In this document: one piece after another, positions 7,827-16,092 of the stretch | How positions within the stretch are numbered: position 1 is the stretch's first letter | Layout: every line of letters starts with the position of its first letter | DNA from: an uncultured Muribaculaceae bacterium | GTDB taxonomy: Bacteria > Bacteroidota > Bacteroidia > Bacteroidales > Muribaculaceae | DNA: 39,639 bases | Direction: 5' to 3' | Assembly (NCBI GenBank): GCA_945931475.1 | Contig: CAMEPD010000014.1 | Coordinates: 1 to 39,639 of the forward strand | Notes under the pieces: model-generated | Seen by the model: the letters and a program-made list of their open reading frames with translations, nothing else | What the model was told of the DNA's origin: nothing | Database searches by the model: none | Translations under genes and position numbers: made by a program

Positions 7827-8798
7827 ATGAAAATCAGAAATCTGTATATAAGAATTAAGGAGGGATTGCGCACTGTCAAGGGGCGCAATGCCCTCACTTT
7901 TTTTGTTTTTCTGTGTATAGCCACTCTGTTCTGGATTCTGATGGCGCTCAACGATGTGGTGCAGCATGACTACAAAATGCCGCTGCGTCTGGTGGGTTTC
8001 CCTGAAAATTTCACAATACTGTCGGGCGAGCACCCCACGGTGAATGTCTCGGTGAAAGACAAGGGGAGTGCCCTGATGAAATACAGCTGGGGACGGCAAC
8101 CGGTGCTGACTCTCAGCTATGAGAATTTTTCGAAAATCGGCAATGACCGCCTGGTGATGACCCAGGCGCAGCTTAATGCCGCCGTACGGCAGGTTTTCGG
8201 ATCCGGTTCGCAGATTGTGTCGATGCGCCCCGATTCGCTGTCGTTTATTTACACCACACGCCCCGGTACTCCCGTGAGGGTTCATGTTGACGCCGACGTG
8301 CATACTTCGCCGCAATCGGTGGCATTCGGGCGCGTGCGGGTTTCATCTGACACCGTTATGCTCTATTCGCGCTCGGGCAACGCCTCGAAAGTGAAAGAGT
8401 TGATGACGGCACCGGTGGTGCTTTCCGGGCTGACCGACACAGCCGAGGTAGACGCTGTGTTGCAGGTGCCGGCAGGGATGCGCGCCATCCCGTCGGTGGT
8501 GAAGGTAACCATACCTGTCGAACCGCTCGTGTCGAAAACGCGCCGTGTGCCCATCGAAGCCATAAATATCCCCGATGGGAAGCATATTGTCACCTTCCCT
8601 TCGATGGCCGATGTGACTTATCTGCTCCCCAAGAGTCTGTACAACAGCGATTCATCGCCAATACGGGTATATGTCGACCTGGCGCGAATGCAGCCCGGCG
8701 ACAAGAAGCTGATGCTTCAGACGGCGCCGCTGCCGCCGTTCTGCCGCGGGGTGGGGATTGTGCCCGAAATGGTGGAATACGTTCTTGAATCGGAGTAA
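7827..8798 (+). CDS. YbbR-domain protein (CdaR-like)
   Basis: The 323-residue protein has one N-terminal membrane helix (about 26-44, FFVFLCIATLFWILMALND). Repeated extracytoplasmic beta domains of the YbbR type follow, as in VTIPVEPLVSKTRRVPIEA. In Firmicutes, YbbR/CdaR regulates the diadenylate cyclase CdaA. In Bacteroidales the gene typically sits with yajC and coaE and its role is not established. The stop codon overlaps the coaE start by one base (TAATG), so the two are translationally coupled. Confidence 0.88.
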   Translation: MKIRNLYIRIKEGLRTVKGRNALTFFVFLCIATLFWILMALNDVVQHDYKMPLRLVGFPENFTILSGEHPTVNVSVKDKGSALMKYSWGRQPVLTLSYENFSKIGNDRLVMTQAQLNAAVRQVFGSGSQIVSMRPDSLSFIYTTRPGTPVRVHVDADVHTSPQSVAFGRVRVSSDTVMLYSRSGNASKVKELMTAPVVLSGLTDTAEVDAVLQVPAGMRAIPSVVKVTIPVEPLVSKTRRVPIEAINIPDGKHIVTFPSMADVTYLLPKSLYNSDSSPIRVYVDLARMQPGDKKLMLQTAPLPPFCRGVGIVPEMVEYVLESE

Positions 8799-9394
8799 TG
8801 GAACGTCTGGAGAATCTGATAGCGGTAACCGGCGGAATAGGCAGCGGTAAGTCGGTGGTCTGCCGTATTTTAGGTGCGAAGGGGTACAACGTGTACGACT
8901 GCGACAGCCGCGCACGCCGGCTTATGGAGAGCGACCCCGGCATCAAGGAGCGCCTGTGCACCGAGATTACCCCCGCGGCTGTAACTCCCGATGGCTTATT
9001 GGCTCGGAAGGCTATTGCCGATGTAGTATTTGACAGTCCAGAAAAATTAGCGCGACTCAACGCTATAGTGCATGGCGCGGTGCTTTCTGACATTGTCAGG
9101 TGGTATGGCGTTCACGCCCGCGAAGGGCTGCCTCTTTTCGTGGAAACCGCCATATTGTATCAGAGCGGACTCGACCGCATGGTTACCGAAGTGTGGGAGG
9201 TGACGGCGCCCGACGAGGTACGTATCCGTCGCGCCGTATTGCGCGATTCGGCGCCGGCTGAGGCCATCGAGGCGCGTATCCGCTCGCAGCGGGTTCAGCC
9301 CGAACATCCCCATGAAAATGTACATCTTATTGTAAATGACGATGTTACACCAGTGCTTCCGGCGGTGAATGCGCTTCTTGCCTGCCGGAGATAA
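8798..9394 (+). CDS. coaE: Dephospho-CoA kinase
   Basis: CoaE phosphorylates the 3' hydroxyl of dephospho-CoA in the last step of CoA synthesis. The 198-residue protein has the P-loop GGIGSGKS at residues 12-19, DCDSRARRLM, the acceptor-site region around VFDSPEKLARLNAIVHG, and the lid segment with ARIRSQ. Length is normal. It overlaps the upstream YbbR-domain gene by one base. Its TAA stop (9392-9394) belongs to a short repeat-end relic (AACAGCCTCTA) that also supplies the stop of the convergent amidase gene. Confidence 0.95.
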   Translation: MERLENLIAVTGGIGSGKSVVCRILGAKGYNVYDCDSRARRLMESDPGIKERLCTEITPAAVTPDGLLARKAIADVVFDSPEKLARLNAIVHGAVLSDIVRWYGVHAREGLPLFVETAILYQSGLDRMVTEVWEVTAPDEVRIRRAVLRDSAPAEAIEARIRSQRVQPEHPHENVHLIVNDDVTPVLPAVNALLACRR

Positions 9395-9403
9395 CAGCCT
9401 CTA
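9393..9403. repeat. Short relic of the dispersed element end
   Basis: AACAGCCTCTA matches the outermost bases of the 234-bp element (AAACAGCCTCTTA). It spans the whole six-base gap between convergent coaE and the amidase gene and overlaps both stop codons. At 11 bases this could be chance; the same motif at other gene junctions makes it more credible. Confidence 0.4.
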
Positions 9404-10291
9404 AAAATGTCGCGCGTGAGGCTCCTCAAGTGGTTGCGAAGTGATGAGCCTGAAGGAGTCGGCGTCGCGCCCCACGGGGAGTTTCTTTCTGATTTTTGAG
9501 AGTTCGAGTTTCGAGAAGGTGGCATACAGCACCTCCTCCGGATGTCCCTTGTCGGCCTGTGCAACCACCATCCCCCACGGGTCGCAGATTCTTGCCAGGC
9601 CGTCGTAGTTGCCGTAATCATCGGCGCCAGAGCGGTCGGCGCCCACCCAGGCAGCCTGATTCTCGATGGCGCGCGCCACAATCAGCGAATTCCATGCGTA
9701 TTCGCGCGCCGTCGGCCAGTTGGCCGCTACGAGCATCAGGTCGTATTTCTGACCGTCATTGCGGCACCATACCGGGAACCGCATATCGTAGCATACAATA
9801 ATAGATATGTTCCAGCCGCGGAATTCTATTACCGGCAGCGTGGTTTTCCCCTGCCCGAAGAGTTTCAATTCCGGACTCAGCGAGAACAGATGACGCTTGT
9901 CGGAGTACCAAACCTCGCCGTCGGGTTTCATGAAGAACGCCGTATTATAATAGGTGCCGTCGCGCACGGTGAGCAGGCTGCCGGCTATGGCCAAGTCGAG
10001 CCTACGCGCCTTGTCGTACACCCACTTCATGGTGCGCCCGTCGAGCTCCTCGGCGGCCTCAGGGAGTACGTCAGGGTCGGATATGAACGCCGTGGTGAAC
10101 AGCTCGGGGAGCACCACCACGTCAGTATCCGGGTCGATTCCCGCGAGAATCTCTCCGCATCGGCGCAGGTTAGTGTCGATGTCGGCCCAGCGTATGTCGA
10201 GTGGGACGGCCGCAACCTTTATGGTGCAGTCGGTGTACGCATCGGTGGCGCACAGTGGGGTAGAGGCAGGCATAGCGTTGGGGTCAGTCAT
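9401..10291 (-). CDS. Omega-amidase, nitrilase superfamily (YafV/Nit2-like)
   Basis: These carbon-nitrogen hydrolases convert omega-amides of 2-oxo acids, such as 2-oxoglutaramate, to the 2-oxo acid and ammonia, which cleans up after glutamine transamination. The Glu-Lys-Cys triad is visible: E63 in LPELFTTAF, K132 in YSDKRHLF, and C167 in IIVCYDMRFPVWCRN. The KRHLF and CYDMRFPVW forms resemble E. coli YafV. The 296 residues include about 25 N-terminal residues before the first core strand (IKVAAVPLDI). The start overlaps the acyltransferase stop by eight bases, suggesting coupling. Confidence 0.88.
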   Translation of the reverse strand: MTDPNAMPASTPLCATDAYTDCTIKVAAVPLDIRWADIDTNLRRCGEILAGIDPDTDVVVLPELFTTAFISDPDVLPEAAEELDGRTMKWVYDKARRLDLAIAGSLLTVRDGTYYNTAFFMKPDGEVWYSDKRHLFSLSPELKLFGQGKTTLPVIEFRGWNISIIVCYDMRFPVWCRNDGQKYDLMLVAANWPTAREYAWNSLIVARAIENQAAWVGADRSGADDYGNYDGLARICDPWGMVVAQADKGHPEEVLYATFSKLELSKIRKKLPVGRDADSFRLITSQPLEEPHARHF

Positions 10292-10835
10292 CGGTAGTGA
10301 ACTTGTCGGGATATTTACCCCTGAAGGGGCTGTAGAAATTTTTGACTGTGCGGAGGTCGGCGTTGATGTCGCCGGTAGTTTCCAGTATATCGCGTATCAT
10401 GATATGCCGGTGCTCGTAGTCGAGCACCCCGAGACATACTGGCACATCAGCTTCGTAGGCTATGCGCAGGAATCCGGTGTGCCATTGGGTGGTGCGCTTG
10501 CGTGTGCCCTCGGGGGTGATGGCCACCACAAGCCGGTTGCTCTCGCTGAAACAGTGCACCATTTCCTCGACAAGCGAACGCCTGTGCTTCCCCTTGCCGC
10601 GCTGAACGGCTATGCCCCCCATGGCGCGGAACAGGCTCCCCAAGGGGAAGAAAAACCATGTGGATTTCATCAGGAAGCCGGCACTGCGTCCTACCGACCG
10701 TATGGCCAGTTCGCCCAGGATGAAATCCCAGTTCGATGTGTGGGGCGCCACGCATATAATGGCTTTGGGAAAGTCGGGTACGGTTACCTCGACTTTCCAT
10801 CCGAAACGTTTCAGTATCCAGGCAGATAAATTCAT
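10284..10835 (-). CDS. Lysophospholipid acyltransferase family protein (PlsC-like)
   Basis: The HTSNWD box (H-x4-D) near residue 32 is the acyltransferase catalytic motif, and ITPEGTRKRTTQWHTGF is the glycerolipid-binding EGTR motif. The 183 residues are shorter than classical PlsC and lack a clear N-terminal membrane helix. This matches the small stand-alone acyltransferases of Bacteroidetes. It probably acylates a lysophospholipid or related acceptor at the inner membrane; the substrate is not shown by the sequence. It lies in a minus-strand series after thrC. Confidence 0.85.
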   Translation of the reverse strand: MNLSAWILKRFGWKVEVTVPDFPKAIICVAPHTSNWDFILGELAIRSVGRSAGFLMKSTWFFFPLGSLFRAMGGIAVQRGKGKHRRSLVEEMVHCFSESNRLVVAITPEGTRKRTTQWHTGFLRIAYEADVPVCLGVLDYEHRHIMIRDILETTGDINADLRTVKNFYSPFRGKYPDKFTTDD

Positions 10836-10932
10836 GACATTCAGCGAAGTAGTCGGCGCTTGCGAAATGTTGACCGGTACCGTGACGGCCTGCTCAAAGA
10901 GCGGCCATCATGGTACGGACTATTGGGTGGTC

Positions 10933-11289
10933 TTATTTCAGGTCGGAAGTCGCCTCTTTGGCGGGTTTGGGGAGCGAGGTGTTCATCAGGTGTACAATTT
11001 CGTTGACCTGAGCGTAGAATTTCTCGCGGAACGAGCGGTAAGCCTTGTGGTAGTAAGCGCTTCGGGCAGCCGTGAATGCGCGCGAGGTGGCGAAATCGCC
11101 GGGTTTGTGGTCGAACGAGAAGTGTACCTTGTCGAGGGCGCTCTCCTGAAGGTGTGCTATCTGGCGCACTGCCTCGGTGAGTATCTTCTTGTCGGCACCG
11201 TTGATGAATGTTTTAGCCAGAAGGCACTCGGCGGCCAAATCGCCGCATACATAACGTACTTCCTTTTTGAGATTGCGTAAATTAGCCAT
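10933..11289 (-). CDS. Small conserved protein of unknown function
   Basis: I do not recognise a named family. The 118-residue product is Lys/Arg/Glu-rich with no membrane segment, and its sequence suggests a mostly helical soluble protein. The first 30 residues (MANLRNLKKEVRYVCGDLAAECLLAK) look conserved in style. A Lys/Pro-rich tail ends it. It starts 23 bases after the thrC stop and precedes the acyltransferase gene by 97 bases on the same strand, so it is probably cotranscribed with thrC. Confidence 0.75.
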   Translation of the reverse strand: MANLRNLKKEVRYVCGDLAAECLLAKTFINGADKKILTEAVRQIAHLQESALDKVHFSFDHKPGDFATSRAFTAARSAYYHKAYRSFREKFYAQVNEIVHLMNTSLPKPAKEATSDLK

Positions 11290-11312
11290 ATCTTTATAGA
11301 TTTAATTGGTTT

Positions 11313-12644
11313 TCAGTTAGCCAATTGGTTGCGCCGGGCCAGTTGCATCACACGGTCGAGAGCCGAGAGAGTCGGCGGAATCTTCACTATGCGGACGTCG
11401 CGCAGCTGCCGGATACTATGCTGGAGGTGCGGCATCTTCACACTGTGTCCGATAATCCGTTCCACCGTTCCGGCAAATTTCGACGGGTCGGCACACGCGA
11501 GCACCAAACCCGTTTCGCCCGGCCGCTGCTTGCGGTGCAGGGCGGCGAACGCCGCGGCAGTCTGCGGCTCCACCACGATATCGAGCTCGTCGGCGAGGTG
11601 ACGCATCGTCACGGCCAGAGTCTCGTCGTCAAGGCTTACGCCCTCTACGTCCTCGCGCAGGTGCTCGAGGTTGCCGCCGTACAGGTCGATGATGCGCGCC
11701 AGGTTCGACGGGTTGCCCACATCCATGGCGCGGGCTATGGTCATGAGCGCAGCTTTGGGCGAGAACCCTCCGGTCTGTAAATATTCAACAAATACGTCGT
11801 TGGCATTGTTGGCGGCGATGAATCTTTTTGTTGGCAGCCCCATCCGTTTGGCCATCAAGCCGGCCGACAGGTTGCCGAGGTTGCCGCAGGGCACCGAAAT
11901 CACTACCGGTTGCCCGGGTCGCGCCGCCAATGCGCGGGCGTATCCGTGGAAGAAATATATTATGGAGGCGAATTGCCGCAGCAGGTTGATGGAGTTGCCC
12001 GAAGTGATGTGGCGCCGGTCGTGCAGGGTGGCGGCGTTGGTGCGGAGTACCTCCTTCACCATCGCCTGGCATTGGTCGTACGAGCCGTTGACCTCGATGG
12101 CGACGACATTGCGCTCGGTGGTGAACTGCGCTATCTGGTAGCGCTCCAGCTCATCCTTGGGGAAGAGGACGAACACCCGGGTGTTGGCCGCACGGCTGAA
12201 TCCGTTGGCGATAGCGCCGCCCGAATCACCCGAGGTCGCCACGATGATGTCGCGGCCGTTCTCGTCGACCGGGTCGATTACCGGCAGGAGCCGGGCCATA
12301 AACCGCGCGCCGATATCCTTGAACGATTTCGTGGGGCCGTGAAAGAGTTCGAGCATGAAGGTGTCGCCTCCGATATGCCTCAGGGGTATATCGAAGTTCA
12401 GCGAATCATATACTATCTTTTTGAGCAGGGACGATTCTACCAAATCGCCGAACAGAGTGTTGGCGATGACGTAAGCAATCTCCTGCAATGACATATCTGT
12501 CAGGTTGTTATAGAAGGCTTGGGGCAGACGGGGAAAGATGTCGGGCATATACAGGCCGCCGTCAGGAGAGAGGCCGTTGGCCACTCCCTCGGGTAATGAC
12601 ACTTTCGCTGTTGCTCCGTTGGTGCTGTGCAGAATCATATCCAT
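11313..12644 (-). CDS. thrC: Threonine synthase
   Basis: ThrC is the PLP enzyme that converts O-phosphohomoserine to threonine. The 443 residues contain the PLP-lysine motif in FHGPTKSFKDIGARF, ATSGDSGGAIANG, and the phosphate-binding VPCGNLGNLSAG. Length fits the bacterial class with an N-terminal cap. The second Met (codon 3) is a possible alternative start. A perfect Bacteroidetes promoter lies upstream at 12713-12744, giving a leader of about 60 bases in which I saw no obvious leader peptide. It heads the minus-strand series. Confidence 0.95.
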   Translation of the reverse strand: MDMILHSTNGATAKVSLPEGVANGLSPDGGLYMPDIFPRLPQAFYNNLTDMSLQEIAYVIANTLFGDLVESSLLKKIVYDSLNFDIPLRHIGGDTFMLELFHGPTKSFKDIGARFMARLLPVIDPVDENGRDIIVATSGDSGGAIANGFSRAANTRVFVLFPKDELERYQIAQFTTERNVVAIEVNGSYDQCQAMVKEVLRTNAATLHDRRHITSGNSINLLRQFASIIYFFHGYARALAARPGQPVVISVPCGNLGNLSAGLMAKRMGLPTKRFIAANNANDVFVEYLQTGGFSPKAALMTIARAMDVGNPSNLARIIDLYGGNLEHLREDVEGVSLDDETLAVTMRHLADELDIVVEPQTAAAFAALHRKQRPGETGLVLACADPSKFAGTVERIIGHSVKMPHLQHSIRQLRDVRIVKIPPTLSALDRVMQLARRNQLAN

Positions 12645-12712
12645 CAGGCTACCGGGCTGTGAGTTTCATGGCGGAGTGAGACGGAGAGCGAGTGTGATGC
12701 CCGGTTTCACCA

Positions 12713-12744
12713 CAAATTTACAATATTATTAAGGTGAATGCAAA
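12713..12744 (-). promoter_or_regulatory. Promoter for thrC
   Basis: On the minus strand this reads TTTG (12744-12741), a 20-base spacer, then TAAATTTG (12720-12713). It is an exact match to the spacing used elsewhere in the window. Transcription would start near 12707. Confidence 0.8.
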
Positions 12745-12774
12745 CCTCCGCGCCTCTTTTTTACATATTTTTTG

Positions 12775-12782
12775 TATTTTTG
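12775..12782 (+). promoter_or_regulatory. Probable -7 element for the formate/nitrite channel gene
   Basis: TATTTTTG fits TAnnTTTG and lies 27 bases before the TTG start of the channel gene. No TTTG is present 20 bases upstream, though the region is T-rich. It is back-to-back with the thrC promoter. Confidence 0.5.
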
Positions 12783-12809
12783 TGCCACAATTTATAATTA
12801 AGTGCAATC

Positions 12810-13610
12810 TTGAAAACTCAGAAAGAAATATTGCAGGCGGCTACGGAAGTCGGCCTGCGGAAAGCAGCCCTGTCGTCGACTCCGGCGCAGTGGGGGCGTC
12901 TGTCGGTACTGTCGATGCTCGCCGGTGCTTTCATAGCCTTGGGGGGTGTGCTCTCGGTGATAATCGGATTCGGCTTTCCCGAAGCTACGAGTGCCAATCC
13001 GGGCCTTCAACGCATACTCAGCGGGCTGCTTTTCCCCGTCGGCCTTTTCCTGGTAGTGAATTTCGGTGCCGAACTTTTCACGGGCAACAACGCCGTGCTG
13101 ATGCCGCCGATGTTGGAGCGTCGTACCGGCCCGGCTGCGGTGGTGCTCAACTGGACGCTCGTGTGGCTCGGCAATTTCGCCGGTGCGCTGCTGTTGACCT
13201 GGCTGTTGGTCGACCAGACCGGTATTCTCGCCGCCGACCCCTGGCGCGCGTCAATCTGCCGGGTGGCCGAAACGAAGGCTTCCCTCGGGGCGTGGACCTG
13301 CTTTACCCGCGGCATCGGTGCCAACTGGTGCGTATGCCTTGCGGTGTGGCTGGCCATAGGCGCCAAGACACTCGGCGGCAAAGCCATAGCCTGCTGGCTC
13401 CCGGTCATGGCGTTTGTGGCGCTGGGCTACGAACACTGTGTGGCCAATATGTTTTTCATCCCGGCCGGCATGATGTCGGGAGCGTCGGTCACCATCGGCG
13501 CCCTCGGCCGGAATCTGCTCTTCTCTACTGCCGGCAACATAGTGGGAGGCGCCCTGTTCGTGGGTTGCCTCTACTGGTGGCTTCACGCCGACCGTACACG
13601 TAAAAAGTGA
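12810..13610 (+). CDS. Formate/nitrite transporter (FNT) family channel
   Basis: FNT proteins are pentameric inner-membrane channels for formate, nitrite or hydrosulfide. This 266-residue protein has about six hydrophobic segments. Family signatures include NFGAELFTGNNAV near the second helix, GIGANWCVCLAVWLA, and GYEHCVANMFFIPAG, which holds the central pore histidine. The start seems to be TTG at 12810 (MKTQKEIL); no in-frame ATG precedes the first helix. Whether it carries formate, nitrite or HS- cannot be read from the sequence. It lies upstream of the iorAB cluster, but a separate promoter-like site precedes iorA. Confidence 0.9.
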   Translation: MKTQKEILQAATEVGLRKAALSSTPAQWGRLSVLSMLAGAFIALGGVLSVIIGFGFPEATSANPGLQRILSGLLFPVGLFLVVNFGAELFTGNNAVLMPPMLERRTGPAAVVLNWTLVWLGNFAGALLLTWLLVDQTGILAADPWRASICRVAETKASLGAWTCFTRGIGANWCVCLAVWLAIGAKTLGGKAIACWLPVMAFVALGYEHCVANMFFIPAGMMSGASVTIGALGRNLLFSTAGNIVGGALFVGCLYWWLHADRTRKK

Positions 13611-13760
13611 CCGTCGGCCCGGCTGTCAAAAGGGCTGTCAGCACCCTTGTCGGCTCAGAAAGGCGCCTGCCTGCCTCCGCCCTCTTCCTGAAGCGTGATT
13701 TATCCGTCAAAAATGCTCAATAACATATTCCGTCGCAATACATAAATATTCAAAAATTTG

Positions 13761-13768
13761 TATATTTG
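13761..13768 (+). promoter_or_regulatory. Probable -7 element for the iorAB cluster
   Basis: TATATTTG fits TAnnTTTG 37 bases before the iorA ATG, in an AT-rich stretch that contrasts with the GC-rich surroundings. A -33 TTTG at the usual distance is absent. The 195-base gap after the channel gene otherwise holds no recognisable feature. Confidence 0.55.
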
Positions 13769-13805
13769 CGCTTGACCTTATTTACGACTTCATCCGTTTC
13801 GATCC

Positions 13806-15422
13806 ATGAAAACAAAGACTCTGCTTCTCGGCGACGAGGCTTTTGCCCGAGGCGCTCTTTACTCAGGCTTATCGGGCGGTTATGCCTATCCGGGCACGCC
13901 CTCCACTGAAATTCTGGAATACATACAGTCGTCGCCTCTGACTGCCCGACGCGGTATCCACTCACACTGGTCCTCGAACGAAAAAACAGCGATGGAGGAG
14001 GCTCTCGGCATGAGCTTCTGCGGCAAACGCGCCATCGTTGCCATGAAACATGTGGGCATGAACGTGGCTGCCGACGCTTTCGTCAACTCGGCAATGACCG
14101 GCGCAAACGGAGGCCTGATTGTGGTAGCCGCCGACGACCCCTCGATGCATTCATCGCAGAACGAACAGGATTCGCGTTTCTATGCCAACTTCGCCATGAT
14201 ACCGTGCCTTGAACCCTCCACGCAGCAGGAGGCCTACGATATGGCCGAATATGGTTTCGAATTGAGCGAACGCTGCCATATACCGGTGCTGTTCCGTATC
14301 GTCACCCGCCTGGCTCACTCACGCGCCGTGGTGGAGGTCGACGACGAACCGCGCCCCCAGAACGAACTTCATTACCCCGAGAATCCGCGCCAGTGGGTAC
14401 TGATGCCCGGCAACTCGCGCGTGCGTAACCGCCAGCTAATCAAGGACCAGGAGATGACCGAACGCGAAGCCGAGGATTCACCCTTCAACCGCCTCACGCC
14501 CGGCACCGACCGCACCCTCGGCATCATCGTGTCGGGTATCGCCGCCAATTACGTCAACGAATGCTTCCCCGAGGGATGCTCCTTCCCGATGCTGAAGATT
14601 TCGCAATATCCCCTGCCGCGTACACGGGTGGCCGAACTCGCCGACTGCTGCGAAGCCATCATGGTAATCGAGGAGGGCCAGCCCTTCATCGAAGAGAAAC
14701 TGCGTGGTCTGCTCGACCGCGGCCTTACGGTGCATGGCAAACTCGACGGCTGCCTCCCGCGCGACGGCGAACTCACACCCGACGCCGTGGCCCAGGCCCT
14801 TAAGCTGTATTGCCCTTCGCTGGCACACTTGAGCGAAGGGTTTAACGCTGTGAATGAGATGGTAGTGCCGCGTCCGCCGGCCCTCTGTCAGGGCTGCGGT
14901 CACCGCGACGTATATTCGGCCCTCAACGATGCCATGAAGGAATTCTCCGACTGCAAGGTATTCGGTGACATTGGCTGCTATACCCTCGGCTGGCTCGCGC
15001 CGTTCAACGCCATCGACTCATGTGTCGACATGGGTGCCTCGATCACAATGGCCAAAGGCGCGGCCGACGCCGGTCAGCGCCCGTCGGTGGCTATCATCGG
15101 TGATTCCACCTTCACCCATTCGGGAATGACCGGCCTGCTCGATGCCATCAACGAGAACACCCCCATGACGGTGATTATCTCAGACAACCTCACCACCGGC
15201 ATGACCGGCGGACAGGATTCGCAGGGCACCGGCAAACTCGAGGAGATATGCCTTGGTTTGGGCATGGACCCCAAGCACCTCCACACAATCGACTCCCTGC
15301 CGAAGAATCACGACGCCATGAAACAACTCTTCGTCGATGAATTCCGCTACGAGGGGCTTTCGGTGGTCGTTTCGCGCCGCGAGTGCATCCAGACCGCACG
15401 CCGTCATGCCAAGAAGGGTTAA
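13806..15422 (+). CDS. iorA: Indolepyruvate:ferredoxin oxidoreductase, alpha subunit, without ferredoxin domain
   Basis: IorA with IorB oxidatively decarboxylates aryl 2-oxo acids (indolepyruvate, phenylpyruvate, hydroxyphenylpyruvate) to arylacetyl-CoA, passing electrons to ferredoxin. The N-terminal pyrimidine-domain motif GGYAYPGTPSTEIL and the TPP-domain motifs CQGCGHRDVYSAL (C361) and GDIGCYTLGW...GDSTF are clear. Archaeal IorA is about 600 residues and ends in two [4Fe-4S] clusters. This protein stops at 538 residues with no CxxCxxC motif after the TPP domain. Electrons would need another carrier. TAA is followed by a repeat-end relic, then iorB. Confidence 0.92.
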   Translation: MKTKTLLLGDEAFARGALYSGLSGGYAYPGTPSTEILEYIQSSPLTARRGIHSHWSSNEKTAMEEALGMSFCGKRAIVAMKHVGMNVAADAFVNSAMTGANGGLIVVAADDPSMHSSQNEQDSRFYANFAMIPCLEPSTQQEAYDMAEYGFELSERCHIPVLFRIVTRLAHSRAVVEVDDEPRPQNELHYPENPRQWVLMPGNSRVRNRQLIKDQEMTEREAEDSPFNRLTPGTDRTLGIIVSGIAANYVNECFPEGCSFPMLKISQYPLPRTRVAELADCCEAIMVIEEGQPFIEEKLRGLLDRGLTVHGKLDGCLPRDGELTPDAVAQALKLYCPSLAHLSEGFNAVNEMVVPRPPALCQGCGHRDVYSALNDAMKEFSDCKVFGDIGCYTLGWLAPFNAIDSCVDMGASITMAKGAADAGQRPSVAIIGDSTFTHSGMTGLLDAINENTPMTVIISDNLTTGMTGGQDSQGTGKLEEICLGLGMDPKHLHTIDSLPKNHDAMKQLFVDEFRYEGLSVVVSRRECIQTARRHAKKG

Positions 15423-15433
15423 ACAGCCTCTTA
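15419..15433. repeat. Short relic of the dispersed element end after iorA
   Basis: TTAAACAGCCTCTTA is identical over its length to the right end of the 234-bp element (TTTTTAAACAGCCTCTTA at 30806-30823). It overlaps the TAA stop of iorA and occupies part of the iorA-iorB gap. Confidence 0.55.
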
Positions 15434-15478
15434 TTCGGCCGATGCAATAATCAGCTTAATTTATTTTAGAATTTCCGT

Positions 15479-16072
15479 ATGAAATCAGATATTATTCTTG
15501 CAGGCGTGGGCGGACAGGGTATTCTTTCCATCGCCACAATACTCGGCTCGGCAGCCCTTGAGGCCGACCTCTATCTGAAGCAGGCCGAGGTTCACGGCAT
15601 GAGCCAGCGCGGCGGCGACGTAATGTCGTGTCTGCGCCTGAGCAGCAAACCGATAGCCTCCGACCTTATTCCCAAAGGGAAGGCCGATATAATAATCTCG
15701 CTCGAACCGATGGAAGCGCTCCGCTACCTGCCCTTCCTGGCTCCGCAGGGATGGATTGTCACCAGTACAGTGCCGTTCGTCAACATACCGAATTATCCGG
15801 AGTATGAGGCACTGATGGCCGACCTGCAGGCCCGCGACAACGTGGTGGCCTTCGATATGGATGCCGTGGCCAAGGAGAGCGCCACGCTGAGGTCTTCGAA
15901 TATGGTGCTCCTCGGCGCCGCAGCCGACCGCATCGATCTACCCGTTGAAAAAATCGAGGAGGGGATACGCCGCGTATTCGCCCGTAAGGGGGAGAAGCTC
16001 GTCGAGCAGAACGTGGCGGCGTTCCGTGCCGGTCTGGCGCGTGCCCGTGAGTTATCAAACCCCAAATCCTGA
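15479..16072 (+). CDS. iorB: Indolepyruvate:ferredoxin oxidoreductase, beta subunit
   Basis: IorB is the gamma-type (POR_C family) subunit that completes the IorAB enzyme. The 197-residue protein starts with IILAGVGGQGILSIATILG, the family's glycine-rich signature, followed by EVHGMSQRGGDVMSCLRL, also diagnostic. Length is normal. It follows iorA after 56 bases and precedes the aminotransferase by 20 bases, so the three genes almost certainly share an mRNA. Confidence 0.94.
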   Translation: MKSDIILAGVGGQGILSIATILGSAALEADLYLKQAEVHGMSQRGGDVMSCLRLSSKPIASDLIPKGKADIIISLEPMEALRYLPFLAPQGWIVTSTVPFVNIPNYPEYEALMADLQARDNVVAFDMDAVAKESATLRSSNMVLLGAAADRIDLPVEKIEEGIRRVFARKGEKLVEQNVAAFRAGLARARELSNPKS

Positions 16073-16092
16073 CACATTCCGACATAGCGCAG

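Noticed and set aside
12645-12706. Threonine/isoleucine attenuator leader peptide before thrC
   Set aside because: The leader is about 60 bases and I found no short frame rich in Thr or Ile codons and no terminator hairpin.
12734-13603. 289-codon frame overlapping the FNT channel gene on the same strand
   Set aside because: The FNT signatures and membrane helices are in the other frame; this one is Arg/Pro-rich, a typical shadow of GC-rich coding sequence.
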